Positions 17,214 through 26,554 of a stretch of 47,828 nucleotides of DNA are shown piece by piece. This DNA is from Clostridiaceae bacterium. GTDB taxonomy: Bacteria > Bacillota > Clostridia > Saccharofermentanales > DTU023. Made by a program: the position numbers and the translations under genes. The stretch lies in NCBI GenBank assembly GCA_012799695.1, contig JAAZKT010000085.1, positions 1 through 47,828 of the forward strand, given 5' to 3'. The stretch's first letter is position 1; the number at the start of each line of letters is the position of its first letter. The notes beneath the pieces were generated by a model. That model had not been told where the DNA came from and ran no database searches. It saw nothing but the letters and a program-made list of their open reading frames with translations.

Positions 17214-17858
17214 ATGACTCAAGTAGCAAAGGGCAAAAAAAGACAAAAATCTCAAGGGTATATCGCTGCGGCGAGCGCGAAACAGTTTCCCTCTCCGTCG
17301 CGTCGTGAGATCGCATTCGCCGGACGTTCCAACGTCGGCAAATCGACGCTCATCAATGCGCTGAGCAAAAGAAGAAATCTCGCACGGACGAGCAAAACAC
17401 CCGGCAAAACGAGGCTGGTCTTTTTCTATGAGACGGAGAGAGCCGATCTCTACTTCGTTGATCTTCCCGGTTACGGCTATGCGAAGGCTTCGCGCGATGA
17501 GCTGACATCGTTTTCACGCGTGACGGACGATTACTTCAAGTCGGGAAGGCCGATTGGCGTCGTTCTCTTGCTTATCGATATACGGCGCGGTTTTGGCGAC
17601 CTCGATCTGCAAATGCTCGATTATCTTTGTCATTTTAACATCGCATGGCAGGTCGTCTTGACAAAAGCCGACAAGTTGTCGCGGCAAGCCATTGTAAAGG
17701 CTGAACGCGAAGCGATGGCGATGATTGAAAAGTACGCGGATCAGTATGGTCATAAAGCTTATGCGCCCATTTCGGTCGCAGCAGGTCCGTCTCCGAGAGA
17801 CTTAGCTGTACAGTCGCTCGAGAGGCGCATCTACAACATCGTCGACGGGATAGAATAG
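17214..17858 (+). CDS. engB: Ribosome biogenesis GTPase EngB/YsxC
   Basis: A 214-residue small GTPase of the TrmE-Era-EngA-EngB family needed for late 50S subunit assembly. G1 is GRSNVGKST, the switch-I Thr lies in KTPGKTR, G3 is DLPGYG and G4 is TKAD, with ISVAAG at the G5 position. The frame stays open upstream to 17133 inside the divergent gene, but ATG 17214 (MTQVAKGKKR) gives the expected length and lies just after the promoter-like segment; GTG 17205 is an alternative. The ribosome binding site is weak (CGGGTGAT). A terminator-like hairpin follows, so it may be transcribed alone. Confidence 0.92.
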   Translation: MTQVAKGKKRQKSQGYIAAASAKQFPSPSRREIAFAGRSNVGKSTLINALSKRRNLARTSKTPGKTRLVFFYETERADLYFVDLPGYGYAKASRDELTSFSRVTDDYFKSGRPIGVVLLLIDIRRGFGDLDLQMLDYLCHFNIAWQVVLTKADKLSRQAIVKAEREAMAMIEKYADQYGHKAYAPISVAAGPSPRDLAVQSLERRIYNIVDGIE

Positions 17859-17904
17859 TCACCGTATTCATAGGGGTATACTGGTTGGATTGTTTACTCT
17901 CGTC

Positions 17905-17937
17905 TCTTCGTCGATTTGGCCGACGGAGGCTGTTTTT
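17905..17937 (+). terminator. Intrinsic terminator after engB
   Basis: TCTTCGTCG (17905-17913) pairs with CGACGGAGG (17921-17929), including two G-U pairs, with loop ATTTGGC, followed after two bases by GTTTTT. It separates engB from comEC. Confidence 0.6.
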
Positions 17938-17965
17938 GCTGTGAAAGTTGATTGAATGATCTAAT
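17936..17965 (+). promoter_or_regulatory. Possible promoter of comEC-holA
   Basis: TTGCTG (17936-17941) and TCTAAT (17960-17965) are separated by 18 bases and lie right after the engB terminator and 22 bases before the comEC start. The -35 match is poor (three of six). Confidence 0.3.
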
Positions 17966-17986
17966 TCAGTCCCCCAATATCTTTGC

Positions 17987-20314
17987 ATGGGCACAAAGAT
18001 CGTTCAAATGTCTGACGTATGCGGGAGACCAATTCGTTACCCGCTCATTCTTTTCTTTTTTGTCGCAGTTCTATCTTTTACGATCACGGGAAAGATGCTT
18101 ACTTATTGGGAAAGCCGGTTAGAATGCGGTGCTCAGGCATTTAGCGGAACCGTTATCGATGCAGGTGTCGGTATCCCGGGATGTCCGGAGAAAGGTCGGT
18201 GGCAGATTGTCCTGTTATCGGACGGCGTGCCCGCTATGTTGTGGATGAACGAACCGGGGAGGTTCGGGGATCGAGTCAGGGGTGTGGCCTCTTTCAAACG
18301 TGGGGAAGGGATGAGAAATCCTGGCGGATTTTCAACGCGGTTGTGGCTTTGGTCGAACGGAGTCTCGCATTCCGGGCAACTTGTAAACTATGAGATCGAA
18401 CGTGTCGAACATTTCGTCTTGGCGATTCGACGTTTGCCGGACGCTTTTCGTGATAGAGTGCGATTCCGCCTCTCGTCATTCTGGGATAATACGAGCGGCG
18501 GGTCCCTGTTGGCATCTCTTACACTCGGAGACACGAGCCTAATGAGCGATATGGAGCGGTATCATCTGCGCGTTTCCGGGCTTTCACATCTGACGAGCGT
18601 ATCCGGAACGCATCTCTACTTTTTCCTCGCTCCATTTCACGTCATGACACGGAAAATAAGCCTAAAGCGGCGCGGAAGACAGAGAGTACTCCTTGCCTTA
18701 ACACTTATACCCGGTGTGCTGTGCGGGTGGAAGAGCGGCATTGCACGCGCCTCATTGTCTGTTTTTATGTTACGACTTGACGCGATCCTCGGAAGGCGAC
18801 GAGATTCGATCAATAGTTTGCTGACGGTGACGACTTGTCTCTTGCTTCTCAACCCCTTCGCCATTCGTTCTCAATCCTTTTGGATGAGTCTTTCCGCCGC
18901 CGGAGCGATACGTTTCGTCACATCTTCCGTCATCGAACGAGCACATGGCGCCGCACGAATCGGCGATGCCAAGGATGACGATGGATCGGAAGACCCTTCC
19001 CTCGTGGGCGCAGTCATTCTCTTTTTGTGCCGTTTAGCGCCTGCGATCAAGCGTGTTCTCCTGATATCATTCATTGCTCAAATAGCTGTTCTTCCGTACG
19101 TCTTAATGTCTTCCGCGGGATTCCAGTTGCTCTCGCCGTTGATCAATGCTGTCGCCATGCCGATCGCATCGCTATTAACGGCATTTGCCTACATCTTGAC
19201 GACAATACTTTCACTGATTCCCGTGAGAGGTCACTGGTTGTTGAGGGTTGGGACACTCTTTGCCTCTTTACTCGAACCCGGGGCGAAGTTAATTCATCAA
19301 TTGGCGCGACAGGCGGCATCTCTCAGGGGCGCTTACATTCCTGTCAAATGGATCGCATTGATTCTCCTCATTGTGTTTTTAGGCTATTTGTTGTTTAAGA
19401 AGAGGACAAGATTATTTAGAAGAATATGTGTCGCCATCTCTATCTTGACGCTGGGAATAGTGATAACAATGGTTTGGATTTCGGATCGGAGGAAAGAGTG
19501 GCGCGTCATCTTTCTCGATGTCGGTCAAGGTGACGCGACGCTGGTGATCTCACCCGAAGGCTATACTTGTCTCATTGACGGCGGCGATTGTGGTCACGGC
19601 TACGATACGATTTTGCCCGTTGTTCGTTTGCATTCGTTGCGAAAGATCGATCTTGCCATCTTGACACATGCGCACGGTGACCATGCTTCCGGCATTGTAG
19701 AGCTTCTCGAGTGCGGTATGATCGACCGATTATGTTTACCCGTCACATCTCACCGATCATCTCGAATACCGAGCGAAAATGATTGGGAAAGCGATTTAAC
19801 GGACTTGCTTCTTGACACGGCACGCGAGGCCGGGGTTACATGTTTTTCCCTAAAAGCCGGCGACCGTTTGGAACTTGGTTCGATATGCGCCGATATCTAT
19901 TATCCAGAGGAGGAGCGTGACAACTATGACTTGAACGATGATTCGCTCGTTCTGCGATTTGATATGGACGGGTTTAAGATATTGTTTACAGGAGATTTGA
20001 CGCAGGAAGGGGAGAGACTATTAGTTTGTCAGTCGAGAGAATTGTCTGCCGATTTACTTCATGTGTCGCATCACGGTTCAAGAAGTTCAAGTTCGGTGTC
20101 ATTTCTCAAAGCTGTTTCACCGAGCGTCTCGATTATTTCCGTCGGAAGAGAAAATCGTTTTTCGCACCCGCACATGACCGTGCTGCAAAGGCTGATAGAT
20201 GTCGGGTCGGACGTCTTCAGGACAGATCGCTCAGGTGCGCTCATCTTGAACATCCGCGGGGGAAAGGGTACGATAACAGAGTGGATTGCATCGTTTGAGG
20301 GAGGAGTCCGGTGA
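17987..20314 (+). CDS. comEC: ComEC/Rec2 family competence protein
   Basis: A 775-residue polytopic membrane protein that forms the channel for single-stranded DNA uptake in natural transformation. Order: N-terminal TM helices and an OB-like segment (VLLSDGVPAMLW); the competence domain with HLTSVSGTHLYFFLAP, where most homologues have VSGLH; several TM helices; and a C-terminal metallo-beta-lactamase domain starting at about residue 503 with VIFLDVGQGDATLV, HAHGDHASGI and HVSHHGSRSSSS. The start is ATG 17987; there is no clear ribosome binding site, and ATG 18008 is an alternative. The stop overlaps the GTG of holA (GTGA). No comEA lies upstream, so whether the cell is competent cannot be judged. 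Confidence 0.9.
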   Translation: MGTKIVQMSDVCGRPIRYPLILFFFVAVLSFTITGKMLTYWESRLECGAQAFSGTVIDAGVGIPGCPEKGRWQIVLLSDGVPAMLWMNEPGRFGDRVRGVASFKRGEGMRNPGGFSTRLWLWSNGVSHSGQLVNYEIERVEHFVLAIRRLPDAFRDRVRFRLSSFWDNTSGGSLLASLTLGDTSLMSDMERYHLRVSGLSHLTSVSGTHLYFFLAPFHVMTRKISLKRRGRQRVLLALTLIPGVLCGWKSGIARASLSVFMLRLDAILGRRRDSINSLLTVTTCLLLLNPFAIRSQSFWMSLSAAGAIRFVTSSVIERAHGAARIGDAKDDDGSEDPSLVGAVILFLCRLAPAIKRVLLISFIAQIAVLPYVLMSSAGFQLLSPLINAVAMPIASLLTAFAYILTTILSLIPVRGHWLLRVGTLFASLLEPGAKLIHQLARQAASLRGAYIPVKWIALILLIVFLGYLLFKKRTRLFRRICVAISILTLGIVITMVWISDRRKEWRVIFLDVGQGDATLVISPEGYTCLIDGGDCGHGYDTILPVVRLHSLRKIDLAILTHAHGDHASGIVELLECGMIDRLCLPVTSHRSSRIPSENDWESDLTDLLLDTAREAGVTCFSLKAGDRLELGSICADIYYPEEERDNYDLNDDSLVLRFDMDGFKILFTGDLTQEGERLLVCQSRELSADLLHVSHHGSRSSSSVSFLKAVSPSVSIISVGRENRFSHPHMTVLQRLIDVGSDVFRTDRSGALILNIRGGKGTITEWIASFEGGVR

Positions 20315-21357
20315 GACCGATCGTGAACAAACACATGGATTATAAGGAGCTCACGGCTGATCTTACACGTGCTGCGGATCGTCCCGCCTATATTCTTTGC
20401 GGGGAAGAGACATATCTTCTTCAGCAGATACGCCAACATCTCTTGGAAAAACTCATCACGCCCGGATGTGAACCAATTGACAGAGTCAATATTGCAGGAG
20501 ATGGCAATGCGCGCTCAATCGACTGGCAGCGTATCATGGCGGAGATGAAGACTCCCCCATTTCTCTCTTCGAAAAAAGTAATATCGCTTACGAGGACAGG
20601 TCTGTTTTCGTCTTCTTTAGCTACAGATCATGAGGCGGAGGAGCTTGAAGCGTTGCTGACACATATTCCGGAATTCTGTTGCTTAGTTTTTCTCGAAGAA
20701 GACGTTGTTTACAATAACAGGCTGCTTCGCCGGATGCGTGAGGCAGGGGCCGTTTCTGCAAAGCTCGACAGACAGAATATGAATGATTTGATGCGGTGGG
20801 TGGCAGGGCTCTGTAGTAGAGAAAACCTTCGTATTACAAGAGAGGCCGCCGAATCACTCATTTTGCGTTGTGAGTTGTCCATGTCCGATATTGCGAGTGA
20901 GTTGTCGACGGTGTTCCTGTTCTATCAGTTCACGGGCAAGGAAGATATCCTCACGGAAGATATCGATTTTCTTTGTAGAGAGGACATGACGGGCAAGATT
21001 TTCGATCTGACGGATGCGATCGCGGAGCGCAGAATTGATGCGGCGTTGCGTATGATTGATGTCTTTCACGAGCGTCGGGAACCGCCACTTTTCATCCTGA
21101 CGATGTTGGCGCGCCAATCGCGTGATCTGATAGTCGCGAAAGATGCCGGCGAGGCGGAGAGAATTATCGCCTCCGGTGTGACGAAGAGCTTGTTTTATGC
21201 GCGCAAATTGATGAGACAAGCGAGAAGATTTTCGATGGAAAAACTTGAAAGTATGCTGGAGGGGTGTTTTCAAGCCGACTTTGCAATCAAAACGGGGAGG
21301 ATGGACGACCAAGATGCCGTAACCGTACTTGTTATTCGAGCGTGTGAAGCAGGTTAG
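20311..21357 (+). CDS. holA: DNA polymerase III, delta subunit
   Basis: A 348-residue HolA, the clamp-loader wrench subunit that opens the beta ring. Family features: PAYILCGEETYLLQQIR at the N-terminus, a degenerate ATPase fold without Walker A, PPFLSSKKVISL and a helical C-terminal collar domain. GTG 20311 overlaps the comEC stop and has GGGAGGAG five bases upstream, so translation is probably coupled; ATG 20335 (MDYKELTADL) is a less supported alternative. comEC followed by holA is a common Firmicute arrangement (comEC-yqeN). Confidence 0.9.
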   Translation: MRPIVNKHMDYKELTADLTRAADRPAYILCGEETYLLQQIRQHLLEKLITPGCEPIDRVNIAGDGNARSIDWQRIMAEMKTPPFLSSKKVISLTRTGLFSSSLATDHEAEELEALLTHIPEFCCLVFLEEDVVYNNRLLRRMREAGAVSAKLDRQNMNDLMRWVAGLCSRENLRITREAAESLILRCELSMSDIASELSTVFLFYQFTGKEDILTEDIDFLCREDMTGKIFDLTDAIAERRIDAALRMIDVFHERREPPLFILTMLARQSRDLIVAKDAGEAERIIASGVTKSLFYARKLMRQARRFSMEKLESMLEGCFQADFAIKTGRMDDQDAVTVLVIRACEAG

Positions 21358-21408
21358 TTTCGACCAATTGTCGTGTTCACGGTGAGTGTCAAGAACGGAG
21401 ACAATGCG

Positions 21409-22137
21409 ATGCGTCGGAATGATTCTGCAATACCTGACAGCCGATTGATGGATGCCTCTCTTACGATGAAGGATATTCCCGAATCGGAACGACCGTATGA
21501 GAAGGCGGAAAGCAAGGGTGTGCGTACGCTGACAAATGCGGAGTTGATTGCAGTTTTACTTACAACGGGACGCACCGGTGAAACTGCCGTTCAGACAGCG
21601 CAAAAAGCCCTCGTGATGAGCGGCGGTCTCTCGGGACTTCTCGATACGAGTCTGGAGGAGTTGCAAGAAGTACCGGGAATCGGCCGAGTCAAGTCCATTC
21701 GCATTCTGGCGGCTTTGGAATTGGGTCAACGAGCTGTTTCGGATAGACAACGGGAGACGCGCACAGCTGCTGAAAGCCCGGACGATGTGATTCGTTACGT
21801 CGAGGCGAGTATGCGTTACCTGCCTCGAGAGGAATTTCATGTATTACTTTTAGATACGAGAAATCGCATCATCAAGTCAGTCAGGATTTCTCAGGGCGGA
21901 CTTGCTTCCGCCGTTATCCATCCTCGTGATATTTTTCGCGAGGCGGTTAAAGCCAATGCGGCATCGATTGTTCTTGTCCATAATCATCCGAGTGGGGATT
22001 CCGCACCGTCGAGGGCGGATGTGGAATCGACGCGAAAATTCACGAAACTCGGAAACATGATGGGCATCCCCGTACTTGACCACATTATAGTCGGCGCCGA
22101 GTCATCATCCAGTTTTAAGCGGCTAGGACTTTTCTAA
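21409..22137 (+). CDS. radC: RadC family JAMM-domain protein
   Basis: A 242-residue protein with an N-terminal helix-hairpin-helix (LQEVPGIGRVKS) and a C-terminal MPN/JAMM domain whose metal site HNHPSGDSAPSRAD is intact, with the conserved Glu in REEFHVLLLD. The name RadC is historical; the role in repair is uncertain, and the domain is a likely zinc hydrolase. The frame is open from GTG 21373, but ATG 21409 has CGGAG eight bases upstream and is preferred. In many Firmicutes radC sits just before mreBCD, as here, where mreB itself is missing. Confidence 0.9.
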   Translation: MRRNDSAIPDSRLMDASLTMKDIPESERPYEKAESKGVRTLTNAELIAVLLTTGRTGETAVQTAQKALVMSGGLSGLLDTSLEELQEVPGIGRVKSIRILAALELGQRAVSDRQRETRTAAESPDDVIRYVEASMRYLPREEFHVLLLDTRNRIIKSVRISQGGLASAVIHPRDIFREAVKANAASIVLVHNHPSGDSAPSRADVESTRKFTKLGNMMGIPVLDHIIVGAESSSSFKRLGLF

Positions 22138-22216
22138 CGCGTTGATTTCTTCGGCAAAGTATTGCCTCCGATGACAGTGTAAGGTAGCGGTGTGCATCTA
22201 GTGTTGGGCGGCATAG

Positions 22217-22225
22217 TGATATAAT
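22217..22225 (+). promoter_or_regulatory. Extended -10 promoter of the mreC operon
   Basis: TGATATAAT is a perfect extended -10 element (TGn plus TATAAT at 22220-22225), 93 bases before the mreC start. No good -35 hexamer lies at 17 bases, as is usual for this promoter type. Confidence 0.6.
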
Positions 22226-22318
22226 GCTTTTACCGCACGAGAAGAAGTCGATATTTACATTGCGCGTATGATCATTCCGTGTTGAATTATGACTGTGATT
22301 TAAGAAAGGTTGACCGCT

Positions 22319-23167
22319 ATGAAACGTCGCGTCCCGCGTGTAATGGTGATCGTGATTGTTACCGTCGCGTTGCTCGCTTTATTCATACTGACCGCGCTTC
22401 CCGGAACGACCCGGTCGCGTCTTGGCGACTTTTTCGGGAACATCTTTGATCCTTTGACTACGGCTTTTAATAAAGCGATTGACGGGGTAGGCGGTTTTTT
22501 CACGGCTGTCAGAGACAATAGAGATCTGAAAATACGTATCGGTGAACTGGAAGATGAAGTAGGCAGGCTTAATCGCGAAATCGTCGACAATAAAGAAAAA
22601 GTGAAAGCATACGAAGAGCTCAAGGAGGCACTCAATCTCGTCACGAGATTTGATGATTCCAAGGTACTGGGTTCCGTTGTTCTCAATGAATCACTCGGAC
22701 CGTATCATGACCTCATGCGGATTAAGGCGGGACGCAAACACGGACTCGATGCGAGCGTTATCTCGTATCCCGTTGTCGATCGGCACTCCGCACTTGTAGG
22801 TCGCGTTCATTCATCGGAAACTTACTCAAGCAAGGTGTTGCCTCTGTTACATGAGGCTTTTTCCGTGAGTGCGCGCGTTGATGGGAGCTACCGTTCGACC
22901 TTTCGCGTACGCGGCGACGTTTTGTTGCGCGAGCAAGGTTTGTGTCTGGGAGACAATATCCCTGAAGGCACGCCTCTGAAAGTCGGCGACCTGATTGTCA
23001 CATCGGGTGAGGGCGGTATTTTCCCGGGCGGAATTCCTATCGGCGAAGTCGTTTCGTTGCAGTCGAGCGAAGACGGAAAAATTGTGACATGCTCCATCAA
23101 ACCGACTTGTGACTTTGACAGCCTCAGCTATGTGTTCGTCATTGTGGAGAATGAGCATGAATCTTGA
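22319..23167 (+). CDS. mreC: Rod shape-determining protein MreC
   Basis: A 282-residue bitopic protein. Residues about 8-28 are one TM helix, residues about 65-105 form a coiled coil (ELEDEVGRLNREIVDNKEK), and the rest is the two-barrel extracellular MreC domain, with GDLIVTSGEGGIFPGGIPIG typical of the family. It couples the MreB cytoskeleton to PBP2 during side-wall growth. The start is ATG 22319 with AAAGG upstream; the frame extends three codons further to a TTG. It overlaps mreD by 11 bases. No mreB gene is next to it. Confidence 0.94.
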   Translation: MKRRVPRVMVIVIVTVALLALFILTALPGTTRSRLGDFFGNIFDPLTTAFNKAIDGVGGFFTAVRDNRDLKIRIGELEDEVGRLNREIVDNKEKVKAYEELKEALNLVTRFDDSKVLGSVVLNESLGPYHDLMRIKAGRKHGLDASVISYPVVDRHSALVGRVHSSETYSSKVLPLLHEAFSVSARVDGSYRSTFRVRGDVLLREQGLCLGDNIPEGTPLKVGDLIVTSGEGGIFPGGIPIGEVVSLQSSEDGKIVTCSIKPTCDFDSLSYVFVIVENEHES

Positions 23168-23732
23168 CGCCACAATTTGGAGACGCTTGGCAGTCTATCT
23201 GCCCGGATTGTTTGTAGCGGCATTTGTCCAAACACTGCCGAACCTTTCGAGTGCGCTGATTTCACCTGATTTACTTTTTCTTTTTCCGTTGCTTGCGGGT
23301 CTTTGGACCGGAGGCTACGACGGTTTTGTGACGGGTATGGTCGCCGGTTTTCTACGTGATTACATGGCGGGTAGAGGGTACGGCATGGGGATGTTGGCTG
23401 GTATGTTTATCGGCCTTATCGCCGGACTGGTCGCCAGTGAGGGTTGGCAACAGTACGCACTCCGCGGAAGTATCCTCGTCGTTGTGACCACTTGGCTCGA
23501 CGAGATGATCATGTCTTTTCTGACGTGGCTTCTCCCGATGGGAGATTTTAGGACACCGCTCGGTTTGATTTGGAAGATCGCGCTTTCACGCTCTCCGGCA
23601 AAGCTGCTTTCCAACATCATCGGCGCTTTGGTGCTTACGGGTTATATGTCAATTGCATTTTATCGTCGTAAATCGAAACGCGAGAAAGATGACGGCATAG
23701 GGGATGTGAGAGGCGGTGAGTCGCTTGCGTGA
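23157..23732 (+). CDS. mreD: Rod shape-determining protein MreD
   Basis: A 191-residue membrane protein with about five TM helices, the size and hydrophobic pattern of MreD. LISPDLLFLFPLLAGLWTGG and GMVAGFLRDYMAG match the family pattern. It starts inside the end of mreC (ATG 23157, GGAG eight bases upstream; ATG 23151 is also possible) and ends inside the start of the PBP2 gene, so the three genes are translationally coupled. It scaffolds the elongasome with MreC and PBP2. Confidence 0.9.
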   Translation: MNLDATIWRRLAVYLPGLFVAAFVQTLPNLSSALISPDLLFLFPLLAGLWTGGYDGFVTGMVAGFLRDYMAGRGYGMGMLAGMFIGLIAGLVASEGWQQYALRGSILVVVTTWLDEMIMSFLTWLLPMGDFRTPLGLIWKIALSRSPAKLLSNIIGALVLTGYMSIAFYRRKSKREKDDGIGDVRGGESLA

Positions 23733-26037
23733 CGCAAATGGTAAAACGCCTGAATGGGTACCGCTTTCACAGAACACGTCGATAAGACGCGCGCAAAAAG
23801 GTCGTTCATGGGCACCGTTTTTCAAGGGGAATCGTTTTGCGTTGTTGGCCGGGGTTCTCGTGATCATGCTTCTTCTCATTCTCATAAGGACAGGTTCACT
23901 TCAGATTTTCAGCAGTGGGGAGATTAACGTCTTGGAGACAGTCGGGAGTGACGGGGAAATTGTTTTGGAGGCTCCGCGCGGTGACATTGTCGACAGGGAC
24001 GGACGACCGCTCGCCGTCAGTGACGCAATCCATCGCGTTTCTCTAATCTCGACCGGCATGACGAATGCCCAGCTGAACCGCTTTCTTCTTGACGTCGCCA
24101 TTCTTTTCGATGAGTTTGATTGTTCGTTCCGAAGTCCTCTGCTCAACTGGTTCGATGTGCCATCGGATATGCGAGGTGAAAATTTGTTGGCGAGAGATCA
24201 ATCATTAAGTTTTGTGTTTCGTCAACCCTTGGAAGATATTATACGGTGGCAGACGGATCCTAATGTTTTGAATCTCGTCGATCCCGAAAAAGCGAATACG
24301 GCACGAAAGATGAAACGTGTCGTGCGGGAGCGACCCGATGAATTTTTCGACTATCTTCTGTTTGACTACTTTCAAATTGAACCGGATCGCACATCGGGGA
24401 GCAGGCTTTATTCCGATGGTGAAGCATTTCTTATTATGCAGTTGCGCTATTTGATCCTTGAGAATAACTGGCTTTTTTCAAATCGTCAGCCGATTACGTT
24501 ATCCGAATCCGTCCCCGCGTCGATGTCGGCTCGTCTCGTAGAACAGAATTACCGTTATCCCGGTCTTATCGTGACTCAACAATATCATCGGCGGTACACC
24601 GACGACAGCCGCTATGTCGGTCACGCTTTGGGTTATATCGGCGCCATATCCGCGAATGAATACGCAAGATTGCAATCAGTCGGATACGGGATAAACGACA
24701 TCATCGGGAAGACGGGTGTGGAGCAGGCCGCCGATCGTTATTTGAGAGGCGTGAACGGCCTAGCGACGTTTCAGACGTGGCAGCAAGACCAGTCGACATC
24801 TCCCGTATTGGTGCCGGGTGAAGTTCAAACGCTACCGATTCCCGGGAACGAAGTGAAGATGACGATCGATCTGAAATTGCAAAAGCGCGCTCTTGAAGAG
24901 TTGGAACGCAAGATTTTCGAATTTCGCGGGAGTACACACAAGGATAGGGTGATGGAAGCGCCCGGCGGTTGTGTCGTCGTGCTCGATGCGAAGACGGGTG
25001 CCGTTCTCGTCAATGCGAACTACCCCAATTTCGACCCGTCCGATTTTATCAATCAAACTCGTGATCCCGATGCGGCAAGACGTGTTCGCAGTATGCTGAC
25101 GGATACGAAATACCGCCCGCTTCTCAACCGCGCGATTGCCGAAACTTATACGCCGGGGTCAACTTTCAAAGCTTTCTCAGGCATGGCGGCTTTGGAGGCG
25201 GGCGTCGTGACGTCGAACAATCAGGTGCGGACGTGCCGCGGCAGTCAGGAAATTGGCGGAATCAAATGGCACTGTTACAAGACGTACGGGCATGGCAATC
25301 TTACATTCGCTCGCGGCATGGCAACGAGTTGCAATTTGTATTTTTTTCAAAATGCGGTGCTGACGGGTATCGATACGATCAGTGAGACGGCGCGCAGGGT
25401 CGGTTTAGGCGAGAATCCGGGACTGGATATCACCGGGGGTGTTTCCGGTATCAGGCCGTCCCGTGCCGTTAAGAAACAGTTGAATGCTAGACCTGAAGAT
25501 CAGCGGTGGTTTATCGCCGATACATGCCAGACATCGATCGGGCAGTTTTATAACAGTTATACAATGATGGAAATGGCACGCGGCGTGACGGGGCTTGCAA
25601 CGAATTACCTTGTGACTCCTCATTTTATTAAAGAAATCGTATCGCCTGACGGGACGGTGCTCGTTCCGGAGAAGATAGAGCGCGTACCTATCGGATTTAA
25701 AGAGCAGAACGTAAAAATGTTGCGGGATGCGATGATCTCCCTATCAAAGGATATGGGCAACCGAACAGGTCGCCTGCTACACGATTTCCCTTATCCTGTG
25801 GCATGTAAAACGGGTACAGCGGAAGCGTTCAACGAAAAAATGGAGCCGATCTCAAATTCTGTTTTTGTCTGTTTTGCACCTGCGTATGACCCGGAGATCG
25901 TCATTGCGCACGCTATTTCCGATGGTGCGTACGGCGAATATTCCTCCGATATCTCGTATCGCATTTTGTGTGAGTATTTCGGCGTGGAGCCGACACATGA
26001 ACGAATGGGCAATTTTGACACGTATAGGGGACGATAA
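23716..26037 (+). CDS. Penicillin-binding protein 2 (class B transpeptidase of elongation)
   Basis: A 773-residue class B PBP (PBP2/MrdA type) that cross-links new peptidoglycan in the side wall. Residues about 35-57 are the membrane anchor; then comes the dimerisation domain starting APRGDIVDRDGRPLA; then the transpeptidase with the active-site SxxK in TPGSTFK (about 478-484), SCN in MATSCNLYFF (about 537) and KTGTAE (about 697). The start is GTG 23716 with GAGAGG upstream, 17 bases before the mreD stop. The larger than usual size comes from a long insertion between the anchor and the transpeptidase (about residues 150-270). rodA is not adjacent. Confidence 0.93.
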   Translation: MSRLRDANGKTPEWVPLSQNTSIRRAQKGRSWAPFFKGNRFALLAGVLVIMLLLILIRTGSLQIFSSGEINVLETVGSDGEIVLEAPRGDIVDRDGRPLAVSDAIHRVSLISTGMTNAQLNRFLLDVAILFDEFDCSFRSPLLNWFDVPSDMRGENLLARDQSLSFVFRQPLEDIIRWQTDPNVLNLVDPEKANTARKMKRVVRERPDEFFDYLLFDYFQIEPDRTSGSRLYSDGEAFLIMQLRYLILENNWLFSNRQPITLSESVPASMSARLVEQNYRYPGLIVTQQYHRRYTDDSRYVGHALGYIGAISANEYARLQSVGYGINDIIGKTGVEQAADRYLRGVNGLATFQTWQQDQSTSPVLVPGEVQTLPIPGNEVKMTIDLKLQKRALEELERKIFEFRGSTHKDRVMEAPGGCVVVLDAKTGAVLVNANYPNFDPSDFINQTRDPDAARRVRSMLTDTKYRPLLNRAIAETYTPGSTFKAFSGMAALEAGVVTSNNQVRTCRGSQEIGGIKWHCYKTYGHGNLTFARGMATSCNLYFFQNAVLTGIDTISETARRVGLGENPGLDITGGVSGIRPSRAVKKQLNARPEDQRWFIADTCQTSIGQFYNSYTMMEMARGVTGLATNYLVTPHFIKEIVSPDGTVLVPEKIERVPIGFKEQNVKMLRDAMISLSKDMGNRTGRLLHDFPYPVACKTGTAEAFNEKMEPISNSVFVCFAPAYDPEIVIAHAISDGAYGEYSSDISYRILCEYFGVEPTHERMGNFDTYRGR

Positions 26038-26050
26038 TCCGACAAATCGC

Positions 26051-26079
26051 TTGTCTCGTCGTGATAATTTGTATACAAT
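26051..26079 (+). promoter_or_regulatory. Promoter of the MGS-like/MBL operon
   Basis: TTGTCT (26051-26056) and TACAAT (26074-26079) with a 17-base spacer lie 82 bases before the next start and right after the PBP2 gene. Confidence 0.55.
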
Positions 26080-26161
26080 GTATATGTTTCGGATTTATAT
26101 TTTTCGTTGACGGAGAGGAGGCTCTGCGCACATTTTGCGAAGGCAGCCTGAAGGTGCAAAT

Positions 26162-26554
26162 ATGAAGATTATTTTACTGGCTGACACATCAAGAAACGAA
26201 TTACTTGTTAATTTTTGCGTTGCCTATCAGCAGATTTTGGCCAAACATGAGTTGGTGTCTCCGATTAACACGGCGCGTTTGATTGAGGAAGCGACTTCAT
26301 TGAAGTTGGAACGCTTCTCGGCCGATGCGTTCAGTGTTTATAGCCAGCTTGCTTCGATCGCCCTTTACAACGAAATAGACGCTTTGATTTGCCTGCGGGA
26401 TCCCAGCATCCCCGTTCCGGATTCTCAACACCGCATGTTTCAGGCTTGCGATACAAACAGTATCCCTTATGCAACGAATACGGCGACCGCGGAAATTCTC
26501 ATTCTTGCCATTAGCAGGGGCGATTTGGACTGGCGCGAGTTGGTTCGTTCATGA
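26162..26554 (+). CDS. Methylglyoxal-synthase-like domain protein lacking the catalytic site
   Basis: A 130-residue protein aligned by eye to methylglyoxal synthase (MgsA). KIILLADTSRNELLVNF matches the first strand and helix, LICLRDPSIPVPDSQH matches the FFRDP region, and PYATNTATAEILILAI matches the conserved end. But the active enzyme's GPLGGDQQ, with the catalytic Asp, reads DAFSVYSQ here, and the phosphate-binding TGTTG reads SPINT. The dihydroxyacetone phosphate elimination reaction is therefore unlikely. It may bind a small phosphate ligand. ATG 26162 is preceded by AAGGTG; a TTG at 26135 is less likely. The stop overlaps the next gene's start (ATGA). Confidence 0.75.
   Translation: MKIILLADTSRNELLVNFCVAYQQILAKHELVSPINTARLIEEATSLKLERFSADAFSVYSQLASIALYNEIDALICLRDPSIPVPDSQHRMFQACDTNSIPYATNTATAEILILAISRGDLDWRELVRS

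Noticed and set aside
17163-17255. N-terminal 31-residue extension of the upstream PRPP synthetase copy
   Set aside because: It lacks a ribosome binding site and runs into the engB start and promoter; ATG 17162 has GGAGGG and gives the same length as the paralogue.
20854-21312. 152-codon minus-strand frame inside holA
   Set aside because: It is antisense to a conserved gene, with no ribosome binding site and no recognisable domain.
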